Source: Neurospora intermedia
Taxonomy: Eukaryota; Ascomycota; Sordariomycetes; Sordariales; Sordariaceae
Assembly (NCBI GenBank): GCA_037102815.1
Contig: BTPP01000002.1
Location: forward strand, 4,278,001 to 4,342,000
Reading direction: 5' to 3'
DNA length: 64,000 nt
The number at the start of each line of letters is the position of its first letter. The first letter of the stretch is position 1. The notes beneath the pieces are model-generated. The model made no database searches. It had not been told where the DNA came from and saw only the letters and a list, made by a program, of their open reading frames with translations. Shown here piece by piece: positions 48,426 to 60,301 of this stretch. The position numbers and the translations under genes are program-made.

Positions 48426-49648
48426 TTACGCAGCCTTCTTCGCGAACTCAACCCTAAGGATCAAATGCCTGAAACCGAAACCGTCCATCTTGGCGCAAGC
48501 CTTGACAGCGTCGCTACGATCCGCGAAACTGATGAAGGCGAAGCCCTTGGCAAGACCCGTATCGCGATCCTTGGCAAGGAAGACACGAGTAACGCGACCG
48601 AACCGCTCGAACATATCGCGGAGCTCTTGTTCCTCGGCCATCTCGGAGACCTAAGCGTAGAAAACATGTTAGCACGAATCAGTCCATCATAATAACCCCT
48701 CTTGAGGAGCAGAACAGAACAGCTTTTGCAAGTCTGCCGCCTACTCCCGCTTTCCCTTTTCCTCCTGCTTCTTTTTCTTCTCCTCATCCTCGCCCTCCTT
48801 GGGGAAACCAGGGGCAAACGTACGTTGGTAACTCTGAGGGTGGCGAGATCGTCGCGCTCGCCGTACTTGCCGCCCATCCTCTCTCCAGCAGCCGCAGCCC
48901 CACCGGCACCACGGAGCGCAGGTGGCACGTACGAGCCCTTCTTGCCCGCGCCCGCCGCACCCTGGGAAGCGGCAGCAGCCTCGTCAGCAGCACTGGCGGC
49001 GACGTCGGCGGCAGCGCCGGCCTCGCCGATGGGGGCCATGGTGTCCTTGTAGGGACAGCGGGCCGTGAAATGCTCGCCGTTGCAGATACGGCACTTGACC
49101 TTCTTGTCCTTCAACTTGTCCTTCATGGCCTGGGCGTTGGGGTCCTTGCTCTCGTCCTTGGCGTCCTGGCGCCAGTTGAAGGAAGGCTTGAAGATGATGT
49201 TCTCGCCGACCGAGGTGGTGTCGGGGGCCGGGCCGGCGCCGTCCTTGACGCTGAGGCCGAACTTGGTCCACGACTTGCGCTCAGCGACACGGGGGTTGAC
49301 GACCTCACGGTGGGTGATGTAGCGGATGCGTCGTGTGGTCTTGACCTTCTGGCCGTTGTCGTTCAGGCGGTACTCGATGATGGTCGTGCTGCCATCCTTG
49401 TTGGTGATCTTCTGAGGGGGCGGGAGTTCGGTGGAGGTCTCCTCGAGCTCGTCATCGTCGGCCCAGTCGTGCCTGAATGGTCGCGAACTATGTTAGACTC
49501 TTACTCTCCGCGAAATCAAATGCATACGTGTTGGGTTGTGAAGCACGCCGGAAAAATGGCAATCGGGGGAATCGGGGGCGTGGATGCGGACGGGCGATTG
49601 CTGTCGAGGCAAGCGGAGGAGTACTGACTTCTGTTGAACGGCAGCCAT
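48426..49648 (-). CDS. tif35: Translation initiation factor eIF3 subunit G
   Basis: Three exons, read 49648-49629, 49472-48824 and 48650-48426, give 297 residues. The start [20 protein letters not shown] is rebuilt across a 156-base intron with donor GTCAGT; only that donor gives the conserved KHDWADD join. A zinc knuckle lies at C134-x2-C137-x3-H141-x4-C146 ([13 protein letters not shown]). It is followed by an Ala/Gly-rich linker and a C-terminal RRM (about 217-295) with LRVTNVSE (RNP2) and KGFAFISF (RNP1). eIF3g binds eIF3i and mRNA and promotes scanning in the cytoplasm. Confidence 0.95.
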
Positions 49649-50900
49649 CTTGACAGTATGTGGTTGTTTTGATTCCGCAGGTTCGGCTCGTCTGGTGATG
49701 GGTGCGGTGGATGACTGAAATGGCCGTGGGTTGTCGTCGCGATGGGTTGACGTTGCGCTGGTTTGGCGGCGATTTTTGGTGGGGCTCAAGTTTGAAAAGC
49801 CAGGGCAGTTTTCCCCCCCATTTTTTGGAGGTGGGAATTTTTGGATATTTGAGTGTGGGGCAAAAATTGTCTTGCTGACTCGGCTTTCACTCAGGAAATC
49901 AGCCCTGTTTGGCAGCTAAGGGTGCTCTATTCACTACGTACAATATCAAGGCAGCAGTTTCACACATGACAGCCAATACGGCTCCCTACAGATACAGACG
50001 AAGCTTCGTTTTTTGACAAAGCAGGACTGGTCGCATCCAGACGTATACGTTGAGGTGTTTTGCCCCTTCTTTCATTATCCGCTTTGGGTTGCTTCCACTT
50101 CGCATCCATTGGTGGGGGCATCACAGGCATCACAACCCTAACCCGAACGTTGCTCCTCCAGGCCTCCAGGGGCAGGGCGCCGCAACATGGAGCTAGCTCA
50201 ACTCTCTCGACACCAGGACATGTGTGTGTGTACCTTTGTTTGCAAGTTGATGGTTGGCACCGAGTTTGAGAGTTTGAACTCGATTCAGATTTCTTCAAGC
50301 GTCCCTATCTGATCGCACTAAACTCACTACTATCTAAGTTGGCCACGGAGCCTGCCGGGCACCAGCTTTCTTCTGACTCTGTGACCCCCTCCTCCGATTG
50401 AGAATCGAAAACCACCCCGCCCTTCATGCCCACCACACTCACCTCCTCAATTAATTACCTACGTACGCGATAGGTACCCCAACATTACATAATACAAGGT
50501 ATATGGCAAAATGACAAATCCCGCACCAAATCGACCTGACAAAGGAGATCGTTCACACGTTACGTTCCGGATGTCGCCGGTGGTATAAATGTACCCTCAT
50601 CACCTGGGTATCCAGTATCTTGCTTCCTGCATCCTTATTCCATCCATCTAACCGGTATCTTGTTTTTTCGACTGAACCCGACCTTGACAAAAGAGAGACA
50701 AAGGAAATGGTGACGGAATCAATCAGCGGTTCGATGACGGTTTATCTCTATCAGTTGAATCCCCAGGCGCCCTTTGCTCTGCAAGTATTGTCGCTGAAAG
50801 ATACTCGGAAACTTCAGTGGTCGTGCTGCCTAGACGTCCAGAAATGGCGATGCGTTGAATGATGGTATGGCGCCAGATACGAGTAAATGCAAATCACAGC
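49649..50900. promoter_or_regulatory. Promoter region of tif35
   Basis: 1.25 kb upstream of tif35 that also contains the 3' end of the next minus-strand gene. Short open frames only. No element assigned. Confidence 0.45.
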
Positions 50901-53255
50901 TCAAGGTGAATATGCTGAGTGACAGACTTGAAGTGACGATTTTCTCGGGATTGGAGGAAGGGCACGATTCGGCGGGGGAGCAGGTGGGGGACCTTCCGCC
51001 AGCTGTGTCTTATTCCGTCGCGAGCCCAAGCCGCCGTTGGCAACCGACATAGACCTAAAATGTGGCGCTGGTCTCGAGCCCTGCTTCGAAAGTGAAGTTG
51101 AAGATATCTGGGGAAGGTCGCCGAGATCGTCACCGAGGTCACTCAGATCAAGGAAACTGCGATCAGGTTCGCTTGACCTTTCTGACAGCTGAGACTGCAG
51201 ACTGAATCTTCTATCGGCGCGCTTCGGTGGGCTACCTGGGTAATCGCCGACGGACGGAGTGGATCTGAGCATGTCTTGGAAAGCCACTGATGATGGAGGA
51301 GCATAGCCTGACCTCTTTTCAGGGCTACCATGTGTGACAGGTTGTGTGGGAGAGAGATTCTCCCAGTCCTCGCCGCTGTCACAACGTTGCTTGGTTGCGT
51401 CCGGCAATCCCCAAGACGAGAAAAGGGACTCCGGTTCCGGTGCTGTTTCATCAGCTACTTCGATTGAAACACCTTTCCTATCAAGCGACGGCGATTCAGG
51501 CGACGGTTGATCCACCACAAAAGAGAGCGGGCGTGAGTTGAGGCACAGAGCCGAGGGCGGGGGTCTCCGTGAACCGCCGCGCATCTGACAAGGTAGCGGA
51601 GGGGGTGGGGAAGATGGTTCAACTTCCTCTTCCGGGAGGGATTTCGTTGACCTAGTGAGCGAATAACGCTGACTGGATCGTTTGCTAGAGCTCGAAGGGC
51701 TGCTGGGATCGAAATTCCACGTGCTCAAACTCGAGAGAGGATGAGAGGCGGCGAGACGCATTTCGAGGAGATGATTCGACGTCTGCAGAGACTGTCTTCT
51801 GTCACTGATCGCTGCTGCATTCGGTCTTGGTCGCGGTCGGGGTTGGTCATCAAGGGCGGTGAGCTCTGGAATGGAGTCCTGAAGGTTTGCAAAAGAATCG
51901 TGAATAGGCGAACATGCTGGTGATGACCCAGCTGACGTGAGGGCTGTACGCTGACCGGACGATAGATATGAAAACCGTTGAGTACTATCCCTAAGCCCGT
52001 CTAGTTGTCTACCATCATGGGAGATTACGCTAGCGGTGGACGCAGCCTCGTCAAAGGACTGACCTCGTTCAGCGAAGTCCATATTGATATCCAGATTGGA
52101 GGTGCTCTGGCGTCCGTCCCACGCATCACCAGACATGGCCCCGTCGTAATCATCAACTACCAAAGTTCTTTGGCTCGTCTGGCTTCGAAGCTCTGAAGCC
52201 TCATTGTCGAAATGTGTGTTTCCTGTCTCCGAAACCTTCTTCTTTCCTCCGAGGCCTTCGATTTCGCGTCTAAGCGTGGTCAACCAACTCTCCATATCGG
52301 CCGCGCTCTCGAATACCATCAAAAGATTGGAGGCCTGCCTTTTGTCACCTCGGAAAGGCAGTCGGGCAAGCAATGAGCTGGCGTGAGATGCTGGGGCGGC
52401 ATAGTCCGAATCGGCTGTGGCGGTTATCTGCAATACCCAGTGACGTCCTGGGATAACATCGCTCACAAAGGCAGCTGAGTCCTTTCCGAGCGGCAAGATC
52501 TTCTCCGGCAGACGGTCCAAGGGCCCATCCCCAGTGTACTGGAGCAGGTGTCCCGAAATAAGCACGAAAAACTTGGTCGTCCAGTCCAACTTGAGGGCAA
52601 CCGATCCAGAGGTATTGCGGCGGTGTTTCCTCTTCCCTCTCTCGGACCTGTCAGCTCCTGCTGTCGACGGAGCTGTCCCATCTGCGGCTGTTGTTGAGCT
52701 TGATCCGAAAGCGTCACTAATCGAGAAGATGCCCTTGTGTTGATGCAGCCTAAGTATAGCCTCAGCTGAAGCGGTACAGGCAGGAAGACGGGCTTGCTTG
52801 ATGGCCTGGGGATAAACTTGGCAAAGGGTTGGTGGATCCCAAGCAGCCAGAGATCCCCTTGATGCTCTAGGCGATGCGTGCCCACGCACTGCGCTTGCTG
52901 ATTTCTTGTGTTTCAAAGTTTGGGCCGGGAAGGTAGATGCGAGAGGAGACCCGGCCGCGGACCCGGATAACGTCACGTCGGACCGCTGGGCTTGGCCATT
53001 ATCGTTATGCAGTCCATAGGGCCAGTGGCTGACACTGGCGATGGAGGCGCGCAGACCTCCGGACCTCGTTGGTGTATCTCTGGGAGCGACAGTCGACATT
53101 CGTTCGGCTTCGGTAGCTGATCTGTTTCTGTGAAACAAGTTTCTCAACGCAAGCTTCGAGTCCCTCTTATTTAACCTGCCCGCCTCCTGTCGCGAGGGTG
53201 CCCCTTCAAATTCCTCCCCTTGGTCATGATGATGATAATGATGTGGCTCAGACAT
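50901..53255 (-). CDS. PH-domain protein, conserved in filamentous fungi
   Basis: One open frame of 784 residues from the first ATG (53255-53253, MSEPHHYHHHDQGEE). The frame stays open about 33 bases further upstream without an ATG, and a possible acceptor (CACCGCCAG) lies there, so a 5' exon cannot be excluded. A short conserved N-terminal block (NKRDSKLALRNLF) precedes a low-complexity part. A pleckstrin-homology domain spans about residues 222-335: KLDWTTKFFVLISGHLLQYT, LPLGKDSAAFVSDVIPGRHW and SNLLMVFESAADMESWLTTL. The rest is Ser/Pro-rich and disordered, with proline motifs near the end (PPPAPPPNRALPPIP) that could bind SH3 domains. The PH domain suggests phosphoinositide or membrane binding; no specific function is known to me. 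Confidence 0.85.
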   Translation of the reverse strand: MSEPHHYHHHDQGEEFEGAPSRQEAGRLNKRDSKLALRNLFHRNRSATEAERMSTVAPRDTPTRSGGLRASIASVSHWPYGLHNDNGQAQRSDVTLSGSAAGSPLASTFPAQTLKHKKSASAVRGHASPRASRGSLAAWDPPTLCQVYPQAIKQARLPACTASAEAILRLHQHKGIFSISDAFGSSSTTAADGTAPSTAGADRSERGKRKHRRNTSGSVALKLDWTTKFFVLISGHLLQYTGDGPLDRLPEKILPLGKDSAAFVSDVIPGRHWVLQITATADSDYAAPASHASSLLARLPFRGDKRQASNLLMVFESAADMESWLTTLRREIEGLGGKKKVSETGNTHFDNEASELRSQTSQRTLVVDDYDGAMSGDAWDGRQSTSNLDINMDFAERGQSFDEAASTASVISHDGRQLDGLRDSTQRFSYLSSGQRTALTSAGSSPACSPIHDSFANLQDSIPELTALDDQPRPRPRPNAAAISDRRQSLQTSNHLLEMRLAASHPLSSLSTWNFDPSSPSSSSKRSSQRYSLTRSTKSLPEEEVEPSSPPPPLPCQMRGGSRRPPPSALCLNSRPLSFVVDQPSPESPSLDRKGVSIEVADETAPEPESLFSSWGLPDATKQRCDSGEDWENLSPTQPVTHGSPEKRSGYAPPSSVAFQDMLRSTPSVGDYPGSPPKRADRRFSLQSQLSERSSEPDRSFLDLSDLGDDLGDLPQISSTSLSKQGSRPAPHFRSMSVANGGLGSRRNKTQLAEGPPPAPPPNRALPPIPRKSSLQVCHSAYSP

Positions 53256-54677
53256 TGCTTCGGAGGGAGCCAACCCTGGCGGTGTCAAGTCCTGGATATG
53301 TGGTTCGGTATGCGGTGTCGATCAGGGCGCAAAAGTTCCTGGTTTGGCTACTCACCGCCACACAAGAGACAGTACTCTGGCGCTGCGGTGATGTGATGGT
53401 GGTAGTTGAGAATGAAGAGAATGCAGGTTGGATATACCCATGCAGGGCGATGGGAGTCGATGGTTGTTGAATTCTTTTCTGTGTTGCTTGGAGAGGAAAA
53501 AAAAATAAACGAGTGCAATTGCTGTGCGGTTGGGTGTGTAAATGGAAGATGGAACCAAAAGGTCGGGTCGGAGAACGAATGACGGGGGACTGGGATCGGT
53601 CAGATTTCAAAGAGGGTATGCAGCCGTGGTAGTAATAATAAACATGGAGATGTGTGCTGGATACGACAATGACAACCTGGACGGGCAGTGGAAATCCGGG
53701 GCGTCAAATCCAGGCGCGAGAAGATTTCCCAATCCTAAAAGCGGAAAGCCAAGACTAGAAATTAAGTGGGAAAAGTTTTGGTTTGTAAGTGTAGTTCGAT
53801 GGGTGTCTATGGGCCGAAATGGGGCGGGACTTTTGTGTCTGGATGGATCGTCTTCCAGGGAGGAGCGATAGCCTCATGGAACAAAAGCAAAATAAAAAGG
53901 AAAAAAAGATAAAAAAATAAAAAGAGCAAGTACGCTCGGTACGGTACCAGTTAGCGTTAGCAGGCAAGTAGAGCTGGCGACAGGCGTGTTCCCCGGCAAT
54001 CATGCCCTTTGCAGCATTAGGGACTGTAGAAGCGAGAGTCAAGACTGGACAGGACGGACAAATTGACGGAAATTGTATTTGACAGGACTGGCTCAAACCG
54101 CCAAATTATACGTCAGGGAGATCGGAACGACCAGCTCGGGGCGTGTGAGGGCCTGAAGTGAATCCCAGTTCGGAACGTGGGCGCGTGAGATCAACGAGGA
54201 TTCGCGCCTCAGACGGCCGTTCCGCCGTTCAGTATATTAATTGAAAGATTCCTCCTGGGACCACAGGGAAAACCACAGGGACTGACTGGTAGTGCTGCTA
54301 TTCCAGGGCGTTTCGGGTATAAGCTAATTACCTCCAAGTACCTTAGGTTACCCTTTTTACACATGCAGACAGTCCAATGGCTTTTCCGCCTGGGGTGTTG
54401 GATGGGTTCCAAATTCCACACTAATGGCCTGGGGGTCCATTCCCGCCATGTGCAACAATGCGAACGACACAGAACGACTCGACATTTCACTTCCGTCCCA
54501 GACATGCAGCCCGGGGATTGGCGCATTTGGTAGGCTGAAATGCGGGACAGGGGTCCCGTCGTGATCGTGACCTCCATCTCGGGAGTTCTGCCCAGCCAAC
54601 AGCTATCCTGGCTGGTCGAGTTCCTCAGACACACAGTGCTCTAGCTACAGACAATGAACGGTAGGTAGGCGCTCTCT

Positions 54678-54734
54678 TGTCTCTGTCTCTGTCTCTGTCT
54701 CTGTTTCTGTCTCTGTCACTGTCACTGTCTCTGT
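54678..54734. repeat. TCTCTG hexanucleotide microsatellite
   Basis: About nine units of GTCTCT with a few substitutions (TTTCTG, TCACTG). Confidence 0.9.
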
Positions 54735-57236
54735 ACAGCTTTGTCTTGTGAGCTGCTGTCCTCCCATTCTGGCTTGGGGCATTGGAAGCGTAGTTGTGTG
54801 TCTAATTCCAGCGCGCTAACAGGACGGGCCGTTAGGCGTTGAGATGACAGGATTGACAGGGCGCAAAGTGGAAGGACCGTTCGCAACTCATCCCGACCTC
54901 AAGGACCATACATAGAGGTCAGTACCTACATGTCTTTGCGCACCCCTTACCCCGGGACCAGAACATGATAGGTATAATATTGCATACAGCGTACACTATG
55001 TACACAACGTCAGGCAGCGTGAAGAATTTTCACGGCTGACATATTCTCATAATGCAGGCCAATCAAAGCCTCGGCTTGCAGAAGAAAAGCAACGAGGGAG
55101 TCGTAAACCATGACAACACGGTTCCATTGCCAAAACGTCTTCGGTTTTGGGAAATGGAAAGAGGAATAGCATTGTTCAAAGTGGAGCTGAAAACCACTGA
55201 GGGACAAGGGCAGGAGCGAGGAAGCCCCTGACACCCAGCGAGTGCAAGTGCGTGCAAAGGTGGCATTCAAGTGGATTCACGATTTTTTGACAGCGTAAAT
55301 CCACGGCACCTAATATGGAGGTTACCGGCGTCGGTGCGCGCCTGCAATTATTCTGCCAGTTCTAGTGTACAAGTACATAGTACCTCTACATAACTTGCTG
55401 TTTCGCGCGGGGCCAGCTGGAGGTCTCGCCCTACGGATCATCATGATATCGATCATCGTCCTCCAAAGTTGCAAGATGGACACCTGAAGTGAATCGAACC
55501 CATTCTGAATACCTTCTGGGCATGCTCAAAACACCACGTTGGGCATCAGATCGGGCCCCCTGGTGATGAAGATCTACTGCTCCGTACACGTACACAATAC
55601 CCCACCCACTTGACATGTTTGATGTGTCATTCAGTCGGTCGAAGAAGCAAAAAACGGCAGCTCGGCAACCGCCGAGGAACAGCCCCAGCCTGTTTTCTGG
55701 GCAAATCGTTCACCAGATTAAATTTCATTTCCTGCCCTCCCGCTGCCCCCTTGTCCACCTCACGTTCTCATCTGCTCTCAACGTGTCCCCCCACTCCCCA
55801 TCATCACCGCCGTCATCGCACAAAGAAAACATGTTGCGTCTGATGGAAACACGAGTTTCGGGTAATCACGTCTTAGTGAGGTTAGGGCTTCATCTCCAAA
55901 AGTCTTCACCTCCAGCCCTGGCTCGAATAACGAAAACCTCAGCGCAACCAATTTCACCACCACTACAACCGCTCATTACGCAAGCAAACATTAATCTTCA
56001 CCTCAACACAATGCAGAATATCGGCTGAGGTGATCAGAGATTGACAATGCTGTTCGCCATGTTTTCAAAAAGCACGGAACAATACGCAAAATAGACACCA
56101 ACTGAACTATCCGCTACATTGTTCGGATGAACAGCTGCTGCTGAAAGTGAAAATGGGGGCCGTTGGTGATGGCAGTCGCATCCAGACCAACCATCACCAA
56201 CTCGAAACCACCGGTCCACCAACGCATCATGTTGCCAACACAAGCATCTTCCCAGTTGCAAGACAAAAATTTCCGATTATTGAACGCTGTACCACCAAAC
56301 TGAGAAAACACAGTCATTCCACGTTTCTTTGGCGCATCATGGTCCGACCACCACCCTCCCCCCGAGTTACACAGATGATGCCACGACCCTTCCAACATCT
56401 GCTGCACATCAACCTTTGAGACATCCATGTTTTCGTGCGCACGCAGTACGTCCGTAAAGGCGATGGAAATAGCAGTTCTCTCCCAAGCCAAGCAGGGGCC
56501 CTCTCCTCGTGGCAAGCCGACGGAGGCGTTCAGGGCGGGCAAATCATGTATAACGGCATGGCTTCTCCCCGCTCGGTTGAAACTTCTCTGCTGCTTTCCA
56601 TCGGATGGCTGCAGCTCTGGTCGGGTGGGAGCTTCGCAGGTAGAGAGATCTCCTGGTTGACCGGATGCCACTCTGAACACCCCACGTAGAGATAGTTGGT
56701 GAGTTTCCAAACTTCCAACACCATCAGTCAAAGAGTTTCCGGAATGCTAGAAAATACAAATATCGCCAAAACTGACATTTTGTCAATGCACCACCAGCAC
56801 CATCAACGGACACACTGGGCATTTTATCACGTTGGGGATGCCACCCCTCTTCACATCTCGTAACTCGCTGTTCCTGCATTAGCGCGTTCTTCCCGTTTCC
56901 GGGTCACCCTCAGCACCTCCCGTCGATTCGATGACTCCGCTCTGTTCCGTCAAGATGACCTACCAGAATTTCGACTCGCCCAAGCCAGCTGCAATGCAGA
57001 GAAGGGAGTATGACGGCCGAAATATTTGTATTACCAAAAATGAGGGGTTTGTCCTCCCATCCCCCATCCTTAGTACCCTATGTCATACACAATCTCTCCC
57101 GTTAGACTCCTCGGCGCCTTGAGGTTGGGAAAGACCATATTTGATGATTGCCTGTCCCGTGCCATTGGGACGGTACGTTATGTACTTGACCGCCATGCTC
57201 GCAAGCCCTGAAGAAAACCATCATACATAATTTTGG

Positions 57237-57265
57237 AGACAGAGAGAGAGAGAGAGAGAGAGAGA
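57237..57265. repeat. GA dinucleotide repeat
   Basis: About thirteen perfect GA units. Confidence 0.9.
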
Positions 57266-59005
57266 CTGTGATCTGATTCCCACCTGATGACTACCTTTAC
57301 ACAAGCACAAGCAATCATCCGCCCTCAGCACCACTTTTCACACTTGTTGATTTACGCCGTACTACTACAGATTTATACTAGTCAGGTTTGATGACTTTCA
57401 CCCCGTTCCCAGCTCTAGCCTCATCTCAGCTTCATCCGTTGGGGTCTCTTGGGGCCCGTGGGCCCTTGGAATCTTCCGTCGGTACATATCTCCTAGCGTG
57501 GTGCTTGCGGGCGATGATCAGCATCAGCTACACGTGTGCCGGCGGGAGTGGGCCACGTTCGGGTCCACAGGGCGGCCACACAGGTAGCCACAGGTCACCA
57601 CAGCCACGGCATAAGCAACGGGTGCACTTTGGACGAAATAGAGAAAACTCACAAAAGGTTCCAGTTTGTTCTTTTGTACTCAACAGCGAAGGAACATGCA
57701 TGGCCTTTCGCACGCATGAGTGAGGCAGGAAACCGTAGTCTCTGCTGCGCTCTTGGACCTAGAACGTTGAAAGTGGAGGAGGTTCCGGTGCAAACCTCCG
57801 AAACCCATCCGATATGGCCTTGGCATTAATAGTCTCTATCGGAGGGATCGGGCGAGCCAAGGGTCCGGGGGATCGGCCGGGTGCATCAGAGTCGGGTGTG
57901 TTCACACATCGGTTCACATTAAATTTGATGTCCGGATTGAAATATGTCCGAGAGTGATTCTGTTGGATCGAAGACTGTTTGATCGAAGACAGAGTTTTCG
58001 AAAAATAGGGCTTGGTAAGAACTACGTACGAAACATGGGAAGGCTTTCCTGTGAGCCGGATATATCGACTGTGTGTGCCTAGATAAACCAGCGGCGTGGG
58101 GGCCGCCCGGCCAAGAAAGTGACATGAATTCCCCGGCGGGTCAACCACCAGGCTATCATCTTTGTCATGAAGTGAGGCGTCCCCAAAGGTATTTTTCAAG
58201 AAGAACTGAAGAGGATTAGAGGGAGCGGAAGACCAAAGCGGAAACAGAGTATTCGAAGCCAAAGTAGAGACAGCTCTGCGTTTCGAAGCTCATTTCACAC
58301 AAAAGGTAGACATAGCCAGAGAAATAGTTAGATGTATAGCTGGAGGCATAGCAACGGTAGCTCCAAGATCAATAGACCTCCGTTATTCCCAATGGAGTGA
58401 CAACTAAGCACGTTAGATAAAGGGTCATTCTGAGCTATTGTTGTCATTGTTCGGAATAACCACGTTGAGTAAGGATTCGATAGTAGACATAGTTACCAGC
58501 GCGTAAAGTTGATACATACTAAGCTTCAGGGTCTTAGCTTGAGCTTGGCTATCAATTTGTATAGCCCTACACCGCCGGTTGGTTACGGTACACAGTCGAT
58601 TCATCTGGCTCGTTCTTTTGCCTAATTTATACAACGAAGGAGAACATCCCCGTTGAAAATTGAGTAATCAGGAAGCATGTAGTGGACAAGCTCGCTCGCG
58701 GGGTGTGTTACATACGTAACGATGCATCCATGAGGTTCAATGTAGCTGAAAACTTCGTGAGATGTTTATGCTGAAGGATTCACGGTGATATGATGATTGG
58801 GGATGTCGAAAAAGTATATGTACTTTGAATATAAGAGACCTCGGCGAATTGGAAGGAAAACAAGACACATTGTCGGACGAGCGCACGCAATCCAAGCAGC
58901 GAGATGATACTGTCGTGGATCCAATGAGGAGATGGACGCCTGGTTCGTCCTCTCTTCCTCACCGTCACATAACACGGTTGAACTCACTTACCCAACTCCC
59001 CAAAC

Positions 59006-60301
59006 TCACCCGTACAACAACCCCTCCACCTTCTCCGCAATAGCCAACGAGCTCGTCAACCCAGGACTCTCAATATTCAACAAATTCACCCACCCCTCAT
59101 ACCCCTCTTCCTTTCGAATCACAAAGTCTACAAATCCCTTCCCCTGGGCCACCGCCCCCGCCTTCCCCAGTTTCGGCCTGATGCCGGCATAATCTGGCTG
59201 CAACTGGCTATCATCCAAGTCCGGCAGGTACTTCTTAACTGCTTCGATCGCCTCCGGCAACCTCGCCGAGTTTACAGCCAGATCGTCGGGGGAATCGACC
59301 CATTCCACATCCGGGCCAAACTTGATCCTGCCCGCCAGGTCGAGGGTGAGATGCGTGCCCAGCCCGCCCGCGCCGGGTTCGGGAGCGGGGTAGATGAGGG
59401 TTGAGACTTTGGGGGAGGAGGAGGGGTAGGAGAAGTAGTTTCCTTTTGCGTAGAACATTTGTTTGTGTTGTGAGGGCGGGACAATCATGTTGTGGATGTC
59501 GACGGCGCCGAGACCGGCGGAGTTGATGATCGTTGAGGTGGTAATGGTGGATGATTCGCCGGTGGTGGTGTCGCGGACTGTGAGTTCCCAGCCCTCCTTT
59601 CCGTTGGCATTGGCACCGCCAACGGGCCGAATGGCCGTGACGGCGCTGGCGAGCGCCACCGTCCCGCCTGCTTCTTCGAACCGGCCCTGGAGACAGACCA
59701 TCAGCGAGTGGGAATCCACAATGCCTGTTGTCGGAGACTCTAGGATCCCAGCTTCGGCGCGCACCGCCGGCTCACGACGTTGCGCTTCCTCACGCGACAC
59801 CCAGCGCACGGGCACGTTAATTTCGTTGACGCAGAAGTCATGGATGCGCTGCAGCGCCTCGCGTTGGGCCTGATTCTGCGCGACGATCCATTTGCCCACA
59901 CGCTTGTGGGGGACCGCGTGCTTCTCACAGAGCTCGTACAGCAAATTCTTGCCTCGAATGCAGAGCTCCGTCTTGAGAGTGCCTGCGCCGTAGTAGATAC
60001 CAGCGTGGATGACTTCGCTGTTGCGCGAGGAGGTCTCGGTGCCGACGGCGGAGTGACGCTCCAAGAGGAGGGTGGAAGGGGAGGAAGAGCGCCGGGCTAG
60101 TTGCTGCGCGATGGCGAGGCCGACTACACCGCCGCCTATCACGGTGTGGGTGAAGTCGGCGTGCGAGGCAGAGGTGTGGGAGAAAGGACGGAGCCTGCCA
60201 TGGTGATGACCAGTCCGTATTATTGGGAGAACCGATGACGTAACTGCATTCCGTATTGTCGCTGGTGTGAGTCGACCTTTTGGTGTAAGGATGAGTGTCA
60301 T
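59006..60301 (-). CDS. L-2-hydroxyglutarate dehydrogenase-like FAD oxidoreductase, mitochondrial
   Basis: A single exon of 431 residues from an ATG at 60301-60299. The first about 48 residues are basic and Ser/Thr-rich with almost no acidic residues, like a mitochondrial targeting peptide. The FAD-binding motif GGGVVGLAIAQQLARR follows at about 56-71 (dinucleotide-binding beta-alpha-beta). Further DAO/L2HGDH family features are SRNSEVIHAGIYYGAGTLKT, the residues around GKWIVAQ, GIVDSHSLM, NSAGLGAVDIHN, YAKGNYFSY and PDYAGIRPKL. The family oxidises L-2-hydroxyglutarate to 2-oxoglutarate, a metabolite-repair step. The ending ESPGLTSSLAIAEKVEGLLY is typical. Substrate is inferred from family. 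Confidence 0.9.
   Translation of the reverse strand: MTLILTPKGRLTPATIRNAVTSSVLPIIRTGHHHGRLRPFSHTSASHADFTHTVIGGGVVGLAIAQQLARRSSSPSTLLLERHSAVGTETSSRNSEVIHAGIYYGAGTLKTELCIRGKNLLYELCEKHAVPHKRVGKWIVAQNQAQREALQRIHDFCVNEINVPVRWVSREEAQRREPAVRAEAGILESPTTGIVDSHSLMVCLQGRFEEAGGTVALASAVTAIRPVGGANANGKEGWELTVRDTTTGESSTITTSTIINSAGLGAVDIHNMIVPPSQHKQMFYAKGNYFSYPSSSPKVSTLIYPAPEPGAGGLGTHLTLDLAGRIKFGPDVEWVDSPDDLAVNSARLPEAIEAVKKYLPDLDDSQLQPDYAGIRPKLGKAGAVAQGKGFVDFVIRKEEGYEGWVNLLNIESPGLTSSLAIAEKVEGLLYG

Larger units (their letters stand above)
53256..59005. other. 5.7 kb gene-poor region
   Basis: It holds the promoter of the PH-domain gene at the left. It also contains a TCTCTG microsatellite (54678-54734) and a GA run (57237-57265). 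Open frames on the minus strand at 56114-56731 and 57759-58262 lack an ATG at their 5' ends and any family signature. No confident gene, tRNA or 5S rRNA seen. Confidence 0.5.

Noticed and set aside
54209-54634. 141-codon minus-strand frame
   Set aside because: No ATG at the 5' end and Cys/Arg/Pro-rich random composition.
55480-55570. Possible tRNA (GAATCGAACCC-like T arm near 55491)
   Set aside because: No matching acceptor stem or D arm could be drawn on either strand.
56114-56731. 205-codon minus-strand frame
   Set aside because: Starts without an ATG and has no family signature; in 64 kb about one such frame can arise by chance.
57759-58262. 167-codon minus-strand frame
   Set aside because: Starts without an ATG and shows no domain; treated as chance.
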